A stretch of 11,615 nucleotides of DNA from positions 1-11,615 of the forward strand of contig JANQXJ010000273.1 in the NCBI GenBank assembly GCA_030729445.1, read 5' to 3'. Of the stretch, positions 1-7,023 are shown in pieces. The translations under genes were made by a program, and so were the position numbers. The notes under the pieces are model-generated. The model saw only the letters and a program-made list of their open reading frames with translations. It was not told the DNA's origin and searched no databases. The stretch's first letter is position 1; the number at the start of each line of letters is the position of its first letter. The DNA comes from Limnohabitans sp. (GTDB lineage: Bacteria; Pseudomonadota; Gammaproteobacteria; Burkholderiales; Burkholderiaceae_C).

Positions 1-505
1 ACAGCACCCAGCGCTCGCCAGGTGGCGCTTGTTTGACCCATTCGGCCAGCGTCACCGCCGCATGCACCGTGGGCACCCGGTTGCGCCCGCACTGCTCGGC
101 CGCGGCCACGGCCACGCCTTGCCAGTGGGCCAGTTTTTTCTCGGCCCGCTCGCCCTTGAGCTTGAGCACGCTGCGCTCGGCCACCAAGGGCGTGATGCTG
201 GCCACGCCCAGCTCGGTGGCTTTTTCGACCAACCAGTCCATGCGCTCGTTGGCGGTGATGCCCGCCAGCAGGTGCACCGCGCGGTCGGCTTCGCGCTCCA
301 CCGGGTGGTGTGCGCCGATCTCGACGTCGACATCGCTGCGGCCCATGCGGGTGACGGTGGCGTCAAATTCCCCGCCCTCGCCGTTGAACAACCTAATCGC
401 ATCGCCCGGCTGCAGGCGCAGCACCTGCACATGGCGGGCGGCACCCGCAGGCAGGCTCAGTGGCAGGCCTGTGGCCAAGGGGGTGGGGCAGTAAAAGCGC
501 GGCAT
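1..505 (-). CDS. rsmE: 16S rRNA (uracil-1498-N3)-methyltransferase RsmE, 3' part missing
   Basis: Methylates N3 of U1498 in 16S rRNA of the 30S subunit, using S-adenosylmethionine, in the cytoplasm. Translating the minus strand from the ATG at 505 gives 168 codons without a stop up to the window edge. The family is usually about 240-250 residues, so the C-terminal third with the SAM-binding knot is mostly outside. Residues 1-70 look like the N-terminal PUA-like RNA-binding domain (MPRFYCPTPL at the start, NGEGGEF at 41-47). The SPOUT methyltransferase core begins near 78, with RMDWLVEKATELGV at 88-101, ITPLVAERSV at 104-113 and EQCGRNRVP at 137-145, all typical of RsmE. The start lies 2 bases after the amgK stop, so the genes are probably co-transcribed and translationally coupled. 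No other methyltransferase family fits as well. Confidence 0.93.
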   Translation of the reverse strand, partial: MPRFYCPTPLATGLPLSLPAGAARHVQVLRLQPGDAIRLFNGEGGEFDATVTRMGRSDVDVEIGAHHPVEREADRAVHLLAGITANERMDWLVEKATELGVASITPLVAERSVLKLKGERAEKKLAHWQGVAVAAAEQCGRNRVPTVHAAVTLAEWVKQAPPGERWVL

Positions 506-507
506 GC

Positions 508-1623
508 TCACATGCGCCCGTAGGCAAAACCGACTTCGGGCGTGGTGCCTTCGATTTCGTCGATCAATTTGAGCAGCGGGCCCAGCTCGCGGTAACGATC
601 GCAGGTGCTGCGGATGTAGTGGAGGAAGCGCGGCGCATCGGCCAGGTACTTGGGCTTGCCGTCGCGCAGGGTCAGCCGGGCAAAGATACCGGCCACTTTC
701 AGGTGGCGCTGCAGGCCCATCCACTCGACGGCGCGGTAAAACGCGCCAAAGTCGCTGTGCCAGTCTTCAAAGTCCATCAACCCGGCTTTGCGGGCTTTTT
801 CCCAGTAGCGGATGGTGATGTCGAGCACAAAGTCTTCGTCCCAGGTGAGGAAGGCGTCGCGCATCAGGCTGGCGATGTCGTAGCTGATGGGGCCGTAAAC
901 CGCGTCCTGGAAGTCCAGCACGCCGAGCTGCGCACTGCCGCCAAAAGGCATCATCAAATTGCGCGGCATGAAGTCGCGGTGCACATACACACTGGGCGCG
1001 GCCAAGTTGCGTTGCACGATCAGGGCGAAGGCCTTGTCAAAAACTTCGCGCTGGGCACCTTGCAGCTGCACACCCCGGTGCTGGGCCAAATACCAATCTG
1101 GGAACAGGCTCAGCTCTCGGTTGAGAAGCGCGGCGTCATAAGGCGGCAGCACGCCGGGCCGGGACGCCAGCTGCCACTGCACCAGCGTGTCCACCGCCTG
1201 CATGTACAGGCCGTGGTTGGCCTGAGGGCGCTCGGTATCGATGGCCGACATCATGGTGGCATCACCCAAGTCGCTTAGCAGCATGAAGCCATGGGCCTCG
1301 TGCCAATCCAGCACCTCGGGCGCATTCAGACCAGCGGCCTTCATCAAGGCGGCAATGCGCACAAAGGGCTCGGAGTTCTCTTTGTCGGGCGGTGCGTCCA
1401 TGACGATGAGGCTGCCGCCTTGGCGCTTGTCCACCCGCAGGTAACGGCGAAAGCTGGCGTCGGCCGAGGCCACGCGCAAACTGCCGGGCAAGAGGTCTTG
1501 GGAGGCCGCGACACCGGACAACCAACCGTCAAAAAACGCTTGTCGAGCTGGGTCGGTCCAGCTGACGCTGTCAGAGATGGCTGGATTGGGGACTGAATTG
1601 GGGGGCGGGGTGAGGTGGCTCAT
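508..1623 (-). CDS. amgK: Anomeric amino-sugar kinase AmgK (aminoglycoside phosphotransferase fold)
   Basis: Likely phosphorylates the anomeric carbon of N-acetylmuramic acid and N-acetylglucosamine, giving the sugar-1-phosphate that MurU turns into UDP-MurNAc; this peptidoglycan recycling route bypasses de novo synthesis and fosfomycin inhibition. From the ATG at 1623 it has 371 residues. Visible are the ATP-site motif ASFRRYLRV (56-64), the APH catalytic loop VHRDFMPRNLM (214-224; H215, D217, N222) and the metal-binding LDFQDAVYGP (236-245; D237), followed by SYDIASLMRDAF. The DFQDA/GP/YD pattern is typical of AmgK-type rather than drug-modifying enzymes. An ATG 12 bases upstream (1635) is in frame, but only the 1623 start has a purine-rich GGGA about 6 bases ahead. 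It is divergent from lptD, the same neighbourhood as in Pseudomonas, but rsmE rather than murU follows. Function is assigned by family. Confidence 0.88.
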   Translation of the reverse strand: MSHLTPPPNSVPNPAISDSVSWTDPARQAFFDGWLSGVAASQDLLPGSLRVASADASFRRYLRVDKRQGGSLIVMDAPPDKENSEPFVRIAALMKAAGLNAPEVLDWHEAHGFMLLSDLGDATMMSAIDTERPQANHGLYMQAVDTLVQWQLASRPGVLPPYDAALLNRELSLFPDWYLAQHRGVQLQGAQREVFDKAFALIVQRNLAAPSVYVHRDFMPRNLMMPFGGSAQLGVLDFQDAVYGPISYDIASLMRDAFLTWDEDFVLDITIRYWEKARKAGLMDFEDWHSDFGAFYRAVEWMGLQRHLKVAGIFARLTLRDGKPKYLADAPRFLHYIRSTCDRYRELGPLLKLIDEIEGTTPEVGFAYGRM

Positions 1624-1676
1624 GGATAATCCCATTCTACAAAGCCAGCAACCGGCGTTTTGCCCTCAGTCCTCGC
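1624..1676. promoter_or_regulatory. Divergent amgK/lptD intergenic region
   Basis: These 53 bases separate the start codons of two divergent genes, so promoters for both should lie here or just inside the coding ends. TAGAAT (minus strand, 1639-1634) and GATAAT (plus strand, 1625-1630) each match five of six -10 bases. Neither has a good -35 at 16-18 bases, and the TAGAAT would leave amgK almost leaderless. I therefore support a regulatory region by position only. No clear RpoE-type site was recognised, though lptD is an RpoE target in E. coli. Confidence 0.3.
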
Positions 1677-4172
1677 GTGTTCAACCCCCATCCCATCGCC
1701 GTGCCTCCTTTCCTGTCACCCTGTTCGCACCCCCTGGTGGCCATTGCCTCTTTGCGGGCAGTGGTGTGGGCGGTGTTGTTTGGGGCGCAAGGTGTCATGC
1801 TGGTGGGGGTGCCTCAAGGTGCGCAGGCCCAAACCCTGGCACCGCCGCAGGGCTCGCCCGCAGCCCCTGTTCAGGGCTTGGTTCTGCGCAGCAGCCCCAT
1901 GCTGGAGGAGGCCATCTCTCAGCGTCAGGAGCAAGAAGGGGCGGTTTATCTGCAGGGGCAGCGCCTGCGCGTGCGACCTGATCTGGACTTGGTGGTCGAG
2001 GGGGAGGCCAGTATTCGCAAGCCGGGCGTGAGCATTCAGGCGGGCCGATTGTCCTTAGACCAAAGCCAAGACGTGGTGGAGGCCACGGGTCAAGTGCGCC
2101 TGAACCGGCCGGGCAGTGTGTTGACCGGCCCCAAGCTCACCCTGCAGATAGACAGTTTCCAGGGCACCCTGATGCAGCCCACTTTTGAGCTTTATAAAAG
2201 CGGTGCCTACGGGCAAGCGGCGCAAATCGATTTTGTGGATGATCAACGCGCCATCGTGCGTGAGGCCAGTTACACCACCTGCAGGCGCACGCCCGGGCCA
2301 GAATGGTTACCCGCATGGGTGCTCAAGGCCACCCGCTTGAATCTGGACGAAGAAGAGTCCACGGTCCGGGCCGAGGGGGTGCAACTGCGCTTTCAGGATG
2401 TGCCGGTGCTGGGCATTCCCGCCGTCACCTTTCCGATGACGAGTGAGCGCAAGTCGGGTCTGATGTCGCCCGTGGTGGGCATCACCACCAACAACGGGGT
2501 GGAGTTGGCCCAACCCTATTACTTTGACATCGCGCCCAACCGCGATGCCACCGTGACCACCCACCTGATGAGCAAACGCGGCGTGGCGGTGGACACCGAA
2601 TTCCGTTATTTGGAGCGCGACTACAGCGGCGAGGCCCGGCTGAACCTGATGCCCACTGACAGCCTGCGCAACCGATCCCGTTGGGGCTGGTCCAGTCAGC
2701 ACAACGGCACGGTGGACACAGGCCTGGACAGCGTGGGGCGTATCGGTCTGGGCCTGAACCTGAACCGGGTCAGCGACGACGACTACTGGCGAGATTTCTC
2801 TCGCTCAGGCCAGGTGCTCACCCAGCGACTGTTGCCGTCCACAGGGGTTTTGAGCTGGGGCCGTGGAAACCTGAGTTTGACCGCACAGGTTCAGCGCTGG
2901 CAAACCCTCCAGGACATCACCGCCCCCATTACCCCGCCCTATGACCGTGCGCCCCAAATCGGGCTGCGCTATGGTCAGTGGCAAGCCGATGGTCTTGACT
3001 GGTCGGTGCAGGCCGACACCACTCGCTTTGAGGCCAGCTACGACCGCATCCCACTGGCCAGCAGCGCGCAGCGCCCTGTGCCCCGCAATGGCGAGCGCAG
3101 TTTTGTGCTGGCGCAGGTCAGCCGCCCCTGGATTCGCCCCTGGGGGTTTGTCACGCCCAAGCTGCAATTGCATGCCACCCGCTACCAACTCGACCAGCCA
3201 TTCGACTCGGGTGAGCGTTCGGTCAACCGGGTGTTACCGACTTTTTCGTTGGATTCAGGCTTGGTGTACGAACGCGAGACGCAGTGGTTTGGTCGTGGCG
3301 TCACCCAAACCCTGGAGCCGCGTGCCTTTTATGCACGCACACCGTTTCGTGACCAAAGCCTTTTGCCGGTTTACGACAGCGGTGCCACCGATTTCAATTT
3401 GTCCACCATCTACAGCGAAAACGCCTATGTCGGCCACGACCGCTTGGTGGACAACGATGCCTTGACCCTGGGCGTGACCAGCCGATTTTTTGATGGCAAT
3501 GATGGCGCTGAAATGTTGCGCGTCGGCGTGGCCCAGCGCATCCGCTTTTCTGACCAACAGGTGGTGCTGCCTGATCAACCTGCTGCAGAAAGCGGTCTGA
3601 GTGACCTGTTGCTGGGCGCAGGCGTGCGCTGGGATGACCGCTGGGCGCTCGACGCCACGGTCCAGGTCAACAGCCAGACCGACCGCGTCAGCCGCAGCAC
3701 TTTGCAAGGCCGATTCAGCCCCGGCCCTTACCGGGTGCTGAGTGCGGCTTACCGTTTGAACCAAGGCGTGAGCGAGCAGGTCGATCTGGGATGGCAATGG
3801 CCGCTGAGTGACTTGCTGGGGCGGCGAGATGCTGCCTCTGAATCGGCCTGGACCCGCACACCCGGCCAAGGCCTGGGGCCGGACCGCTGGTACAGCGTGG
3901 GACGCCTGAACTTCAGCCTGACCGAAGGCCGCATGGTCGACAGCCTGTTGGGTCTGGAATACGATGGTGGTTGCTGGATCGGGCGCCTCGCCTTCGAGCG
4001 CATCCAGAGCACCGTGAGCACGGCAACCAGCCGCTTGCTGTTCCAGCTCGAATTCATCGGATTGGCCCGTGTCGGGGCCAGCCCACTCAATGCCTTGCGC
4101 AACAACATTCCCCGCTATCAGAACCTGCGAGACTCTCCTGTTGAACCAAGCCGTTTCCAGCACTATGAATAA
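1677..4172 (+). CDS. lptD: LPS-assembly outer-membrane protein LptD
   Basis: The outer-membrane beta-barrel that, with lipoprotein LptE, inserts lipopolysaccharide into the outer leaflet. At 831 residues from a GTG it is of usual length. A hydrophobic segment (about 21-45) ends in AQAQ, suggesting signal-peptidase cleavage near residue 51-52. Residues about 85-240 form the OstA/LptA-like periplasmic domain with repeated beta strands (VYLQGQRLRVRP, VVEGEASIRKPG, VEATGQVRL). ASYTTCRRTPG (about 197-207) matches the segment carrying E. coli Cys173. The barrel follows (SGLMSPVVGITTNNGVELAQPYYFDIAPNRDAT is diagnostic), with YDGGCWIG at 763-769 near the C-terminus. Mature cysteines are only C202 and C766; E. 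coli has four. The start is uncertain: no Shine-Dalgarno precedes 1677, and in-frame GTG 1737 or TTG 1752 would give a more conventional signal peptide. surA overlaps its last 8 bases. Confidence 0.95.
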   Translation: MFNPHPIAVPPFLSPCSHPLVAIASLRAVVWAVLFGAQGVMLVGVPQGAQAQTLAPPQGSPAAPVQGLVLRSSPMLEEAISQRQEQEGAVYLQGQRLRVRPDLDLVVEGEASIRKPGVSIQAGRLSLDQSQDVVEATGQVRLNRPGSVLTGPKLTLQIDSFQGTLMQPTFELYKSGAYGQAAQIDFVDDQRAIVREASYTTCRRTPGPEWLPAWVLKATRLNLDEEESTVRAEGVQLRFQDVPVLGIPAVTFPMTSERKSGLMSPVVGITTNNGVELAQPYYFDIAPNRDATVTTHLMSKRGVAVDTEFRYLERDYSGEARLNLMPTDSLRNRSRWGWSSQHNGTVDTGLDSVGRIGLGLNLNRVSDDDYWRDFSRSGQVLTQRLLPSTGVLSWGRGNLSLTAQVQRWQTLQDITAPITPPYDRAPQIGLRYGQWQADGLDWSVQADTTRFEASYDRIPLASSAQRPVPRNGERSFVLAQVSRPWIRPWGFVTPKLQLHATRYQLDQPFDSGERSVNRVLPTFSLDSGLVYERETQWFGRGVTQTLEPRAFYARTPFRDQSLLPVYDSGATDFNLSTIYSENAYVGHDRLVDNDALTLGVTSRFFDGNDGAEMLRVGVAQRIRFSDQQVVLPDQPAAESGLSDLLLGAGVRWDDRWALDATVQVNSQTDRVSRSTLQGRFSPGPYRVLSAAYRLNQGVSEQVDLGWQWPLSDLLGRRDAASESAWTRTPGQGLGPDRWYSVGRLNFSLTEGRMVDSLLGLEYDGGCWIGRLAFERIQSTVSTATSRLLFQLEFIGLARVGASPLNALRNNIPRYQNLRDSPVEPSRFQHYE

Positions 4173-5526
4173 TCACCTGTTTCTTGTTCGAGCTTTGTGG
4201 GCCACCTGCGCTTCGGTGTGTCTGGCGGTGGCCTGGCTGCCGCTGACGGCGTCAGCCCAAAGCACTGCCACCGACGCTTCTCGGCCTGCCCCCATTCGAT
4301 CTGCCGACTTCATTGTGGCAGTGGTCAATTCCGAGCCCATCACCAACCAGGAAGTGCAGAACCTGAGCAATCGCCTGCAGCGCGAGGCGCAAGCGCAAGG
4401 CCGACCCTTCGCCCCCGCCGAGGCCAAACGGCTGGCGCTGGAACAACTCATCAATGACAAGGCTCAGACCCAACAAGCCCGTGACGCGGGCATCACGATT
4501 GACGATGAGGCCTTGGACCAGGCCGAGGCCAATGTGGCCCGCAGCAACCAGCTCACGCCCGAAGAGCTTCGCCAGCGTTTGCAGCAAGATGGCGTGGCCC
4601 TGGTGACCTTCCGCGAACAGCTGCGCAATCAGTTGCTGCTGACCCGCGTGCGCGAGCGCGAGGTGGAAGCACGAATCCGCATCAGCGACATTGAAGTGGA
4701 GCAGTTTTTGCAGGAGCAAATCAAGGCGCAGTCCGCGCGTGTCCCGGTTGCACTGAACCTGGCCATGGTCCTGATCGCTGTGCCGGAAAACAGCACTGAA
4801 GAGCAGATCAAGTCCCTGGAAGCGCAGGCTCGGGAGGTGGCCCGACGTGCTCGCGCGGGTGAGAACTTTGCCGAGTTGGCCAGAACCTTCTCGCAAGCGG
4901 CCGACCGGGGTGCCAACGGCGGTGCCTTCGGCTTGCGCCCGGCCGACCGCTACCCTGAGTTGTTTGTGCAGGCTGTGGCGGCCTTGCCCGTGGGTGGGGT
5001 GTCCGAGGTGTTGCGCTCAGGTGCCGGTTTTCATGTGCTCAAAGTGCTGGAGCGTCAGCAGGCCCCGGCCACCTTGATGGTCACACAAACCCGTGCGCGG
5101 CACATTCTGCTGCGCCTGAGTCCCCAGCTGACACAGGCCCAGGCGCTGGCGCAGCTGAGCGCACTGCGCAAGGACATTGTGTCGGGCAAGGCCGATTTCG
5201 CGGAAGCGGCCAAACGCCTGTCGCAAGACGGCAGCGCAGCGCAGGGGGGTGATTTGGGATGGGCCAACCCCGGCATGTTTGTGCCCGAATTCGAGCAGAC
5301 GATGAACCGACTGCGCCCCGGCCAGGTGGCCGAGCCGCTGGTCTCGCGTTTTGGGGTGCACCTGATCGAAGTGACCGACCGGCGCGATGCCCCCATGAGT
5401 GATGCCGAGCAACGCACACTGGCCCGCAACGTCTTGCGGGAAAAGAAACTCGACGAAGCCTACGTCGCCTGGGCCGAGGATGTGCGTGGCCGGGCCTACG
5501 TCGAGATGCGCGAGCCCGTCCAATGA
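4165..5526 (+). CDS. surA: Periplasmic chaperone / peptidyl-prolyl isomerase SurA
   Basis: Chaperones unfolded outer-membrane proteins across the periplasm to the BAM complex; LptD is a known client in E. coli, which fits its place directly after lptD. From the ATG at 4165 it has 453 residues. A signal peptide (1-32) with positive R9, a hydrophobic core and ASAQS suggests cleavage after A31. SurA N-terminal domain about 45-185, beginning DFIVAVVNSEPIT. First parvulin domain about 195-297 (GENFAELARTFSQ, GGAFGLR, GFHVLKV). Second parvulin domain about 306-405 (RARHILLRLSP, ADFAEAAKRLSQD, GGDLGWANPGMFVPEFE, FGVHLIEV). The C-terminal helix closes the chaperone core. The reading frame is open upstream to 4069, but that extension lies in lptD and would bury the signal peptide, so 4165 is preferred. 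It overlaps lptD by 8 bases and rsmA by 4 (ATGA). Confidence 0.95.
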   Translation: MNNHLFLVRALWATCASVCLAVAWLPLTASAQSTATDASRPAPIRSADFIVAVVNSEPITNQEVQNLSNRLQREAQAQGRPFAPAEAKRLALEQLINDKAQTQQARDAGITIDDEALDQAEANVARSNQLTPEELRQRLQQDGVALVTFREQLRNQLLLTRVREREVEARIRISDIEVEQFLQEQIKAQSARVPVALNLAMVLIAVPENSTEEQIKSLEAQAREVARRARAGENFAELARTFSQAADRGANGGAFGLRPADRYPELFVQAVAALPVGGVSEVLRSGAGFHVLKVLERQQAPATLMVTQTRARHILLRLSPQLTQAQALAQLSALRKDIVSGKADFAEAAKRLSQDGSAAQGGDLGWANPGMFVPEFEQTMNRLRPGQVAEPLVSRFGVHLIEVTDRRDAPMSDAEQRTLARNVLREKKLDEAYVAWAEDVRGRAYVEMREPVQ

Positions 5527-6302
5527 AGCACATCGCCCGCAAACGCTTTGGCCAGCACTTTCTGACAGACGGCGGCATCATCGATGCCATCGTGGATGCC
5601 ATTGCCCCAGTGGCCGGTCAGCCCATGGTCGAGATTGGCCCTGGCCTGGCCGCGCTGACGCAGCCCTTGGTCGAGCGTTTGGGCCATCTTTCGGTGATCG
5701 AGCTGGACCGAGATCTGGCGGTGCGCCTGCGCGAGCACCCTCAATTGTCGGTGGTCGAATCGGATGTGCTCAAGGTCGACTTTCGGGCGCTGGCGCAGCA
5801 GATGCTGGCCAAAGCCACGGCGGCCCCGCTGCACAAAATCCGTGTGGTCGGGAACCTCCCCTACAACATTTCCACGCCCATCTTGTTTCATTTGCTGGCG
5901 CAGGTCGACGTGATTGAAGACCAGCACTTCATGCTGCAAAAGGAAGTCATTGACCGCATGGTGGCTCAACCCGCTACCTCAGATTACAGCCGCCTGTCGG
6001 TCATGCTGCAGTGGCGCTATGAGATGGCCAACGTGCTCTTTGTTCCGCCCGAAAGCTTTGACCCGCCCCCGCGTGTGGACAGCGCTGTGGTGCGCATGGT
6101 GCCGCTGGCCCAGCCCCCCGATGTCGACGTCAAAACTCTTGAAACCTTGGTCCAGGTGGCCTTCAGTCAGCGCCGCAAAATTTTGCGCAACACCTTGGGC
6201 AAATGGCTCGATGAAAAAGGCTTTACCGGCACGTTTGACTTGCAGCGCCGCGCCGAAGAAGTGCCTGTGGCCGAGTTCGTGGCCTTGGCCCAAACCGTCT
6301 GA
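5523..6302 (+). CDS. rsmA: 16S rRNA (adenine-1518/1519-N6)-dimethyltransferase RsmA (KsgA)
   Basis: Dimethylates two adjacent adenines in the 3' terminal helix of 16S rRNA during late 30S assembly, using S-adenosylmethionine; loss gives kasugamycin resistance. It has 259 residues, typical for the family. N-terminal HIARKRFGQHFL (3-14) is the family signature; SAM motif I is VEIGPGLAAL (36-45); acidic E60 lies in VIELDRD; SDVLKVDF is at 80-87; the catalytic NLPYNIS is at 111-117. A C-terminal helical domain follows (FSQRRKILRNTLG). The ATG at 5523 overlaps the surA stop as ATGA, so translation is likely coupled. In E. coli pdxA lies between surA and rsmA; here it is absent. It is the last gene of the operon, 25 bases before the terminator. 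Confidence 0.96.
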   Translation: MKHIARKRFGQHFLTDGGIIDAIVDAIAPVAGQPMVEIGPGLAALTQPLVERLGHLSVIELDRDLAVRLREHPQLSVVESDVLKVDFRALAQQMLAKATAAPLHKIRVVGNLPYNISTPILFHLLAQVDVIEDQHFMLQKEVIDRMVAQPATSDYSRLSVMLQWRYEMANVLFVPPESFDPPPRVDSAVVRMVPLAQPPDVDVKTLETLVQVAFSQRRKILRNTLGKWLDEKGFTGTFDLQRRAEEVPVAEFVALAQTV

Positions 6303-6327
6303 GCCGTCAGGTCAGGTGAGCCCAAAG

Positions 6328-6354
6328 AAAAAGCCCGTCATGGACGGGCTTTTT
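6328..6354. terminator. Bidirectional intrinsic terminator
   Basis: A perfect inverted repeat: the left arm AAAAAGCCCGTC (6328-6339) and right arm GACGGGCTTTTT (6343-6354) flank a 3-base ATG loop. The GC-rich 7-bp stem is followed by five T on either strand. It sits 25 bases after the rsmA stop and 31 bases after the small minus-strand ORF, so it can stop both converging transcription units. Confidence 0.9.
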
Positions 6355-6385
6355 CATGGGTGCCGCATCAGCGGCTCAATGGGGT

Positions 6386-6589
6386 TCAGGCTGCGGCGAG
6401 CCAGTAACCTGCATTGAAGGGGCTGCTCATGCGCAGCGCCAAGGGCGACACGTCCACCAATTTGTCGGTGGGCATTTTTTCGCCTTCTTCGATCGATTCG
6501 GCCATCACGGCGTCTTCGGTTTGTGCCTCATTCGCCCGTCCTGCTTGGCTGTTTTGCGCAGAACGGGCTACAGAAAAGAATAGAAGCAT
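6386..6589 (-). CDS. Small unrecognised protein overlapping the barstar gene
   Basis: I do not recognise this 67-residue ORF. Its ATG lies inside the 3' end of the barstar gene in another frame, a 22-base overlap that suggests translational coupling. An alternative ATG at 6505 (residue 29, just after a GTG codon) would give 39 residues and avoid the overlap. The middle is acidic (AESIEEGEKMPTDKLVDV) and the C-terminus is hydrophobic (SSPFNAGYWLAAA). I see no convincing signal peptide, cysteine or metal motif. Support for coding: third codon positions are GC-rich like the neighbours', there is no other gene in the space, and a terminator follows 31 bases after the stop. Against: ribosome-binding sites are weak at both starts (AGGAAG is 11 bases ahead of 6589). 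It could be a third member of the RNase-barstar cassette or a chance ORF. Confidence 0.5.
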   Translation of the reverse strand: MLLFFSVARSAQNSQAGRANEAQTEDAVMAESIEEGEKMPTDKLVDVSPLALRMSSPFNAGYWLAAA

Positions 6590-6987
6590 CGGAAGGGTAT
6601 CTTCCTGTCTCCCCAGTAATCGGCGGTGTCGCGGAAGATGTCCAGCAATTGCTCGCGGGCTTCTTTGTCGAACTTGACGTGTGCGGGAATCTGCTCTAGC
6701 ACCACGATGAAGCCAGGCTGTGGGCCAGACTTGTGCAAGGGGTCGGTCATGCAGTCGTAGAGGGCATCGAAATTCTTGCCAAAGTGCGAAGGCAATGTGA
6801 ATTGCGCACCAATGAGGTCCAGCACATCTTGTTTGCTCTGGGCTTCGGCCAGGTTGGCATACAAAAAGTGGTGGCCCAAACCTTGGGCGGCCTCTTGCAG
6901 GTCGCTCACGCGGTATGCGCGAATCGACTGCACGATGTTCGACCGCACGCCCTTCAGGGGCGTCTCTTGGTCTTGACGTGTCGGCAT
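6568..6987 (-). CDS. Barstar-family ribonuclease inhibitor
   Basis: Probable cytoplasmic inhibitor of the RNase encoded just upstream. The barstar core is visible: DLQEAAQGLG, then LPSHFGKNFDALYDCM, which matches the barstar helix YYGENLDALWDCL. Asp74 and Asp78 (numbered from the 6987 start) correspond to barstar Asp35 and Asp39, the residues that plug the barnase active site. FIVVLEQI and a C-terminal strand IPFRCFYSFL complete the fold. At 139 residues it is longer than classical barstar (about 90), with an N-terminal extension of about 20 residues and a longer C-terminal half. An ATG six bases earlier (6993) is possible, but GGAG abuts it with no spacing, whereas it is six bases ahead of 6987. 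The RNase stop is 36 bases upstream, so the pair is probably one transcript. No Sec signal is seen, as expected for an immunity partner. Confidence 0.88.
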   Translation of the reverse strand: MPTRQDQETPLKGVRSNIVQSIRAYRVSDLQEAAQGLGHHFLYANLAEAQSKQDVLDLIGAQFTLPSHFGKNFDALYDCMTDPLHKSGPQPGFIVVLEQIPAHVKFDKEAREQLLDIFRDTADYWGDRKIPFRCFYSFL

Positions 6988-6993
6988 GTCCAT

Positions 6994-6997
6994 CTCC
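6994..6997 (-). promoter_or_regulatory. Ribosome-binding site deciding the barstar start
   Basis: GGAG on the minus strand directly abuts the first in-frame ATG (6993) but lies six bases before the second (6987). The second spacing is normal, so translation most likely begins at 6987, shortening the protein by two residues. Confidence 0.6.
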
Positions 6998-7023
6998 GTG
7001 GTCTTTCTTGAGAACTAAAAAAA

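Noticed and set aside
460..1278. 272-codon plus-strand frame
   Set aside because: Antisense to amgK, where the kinase motifs are continuous.
3255..4163. 302-codon minus-strand frame
   Set aside because: Antisense to the lptD barrel region, which is clearly coding on the plus strand.
4069..4164. N-terminal extension of surA
   Set aside because: The frame is open here, but it lies within lptD and would place 32 residues before a complete signal peptide; the ATG at 4165 is the sensible start.
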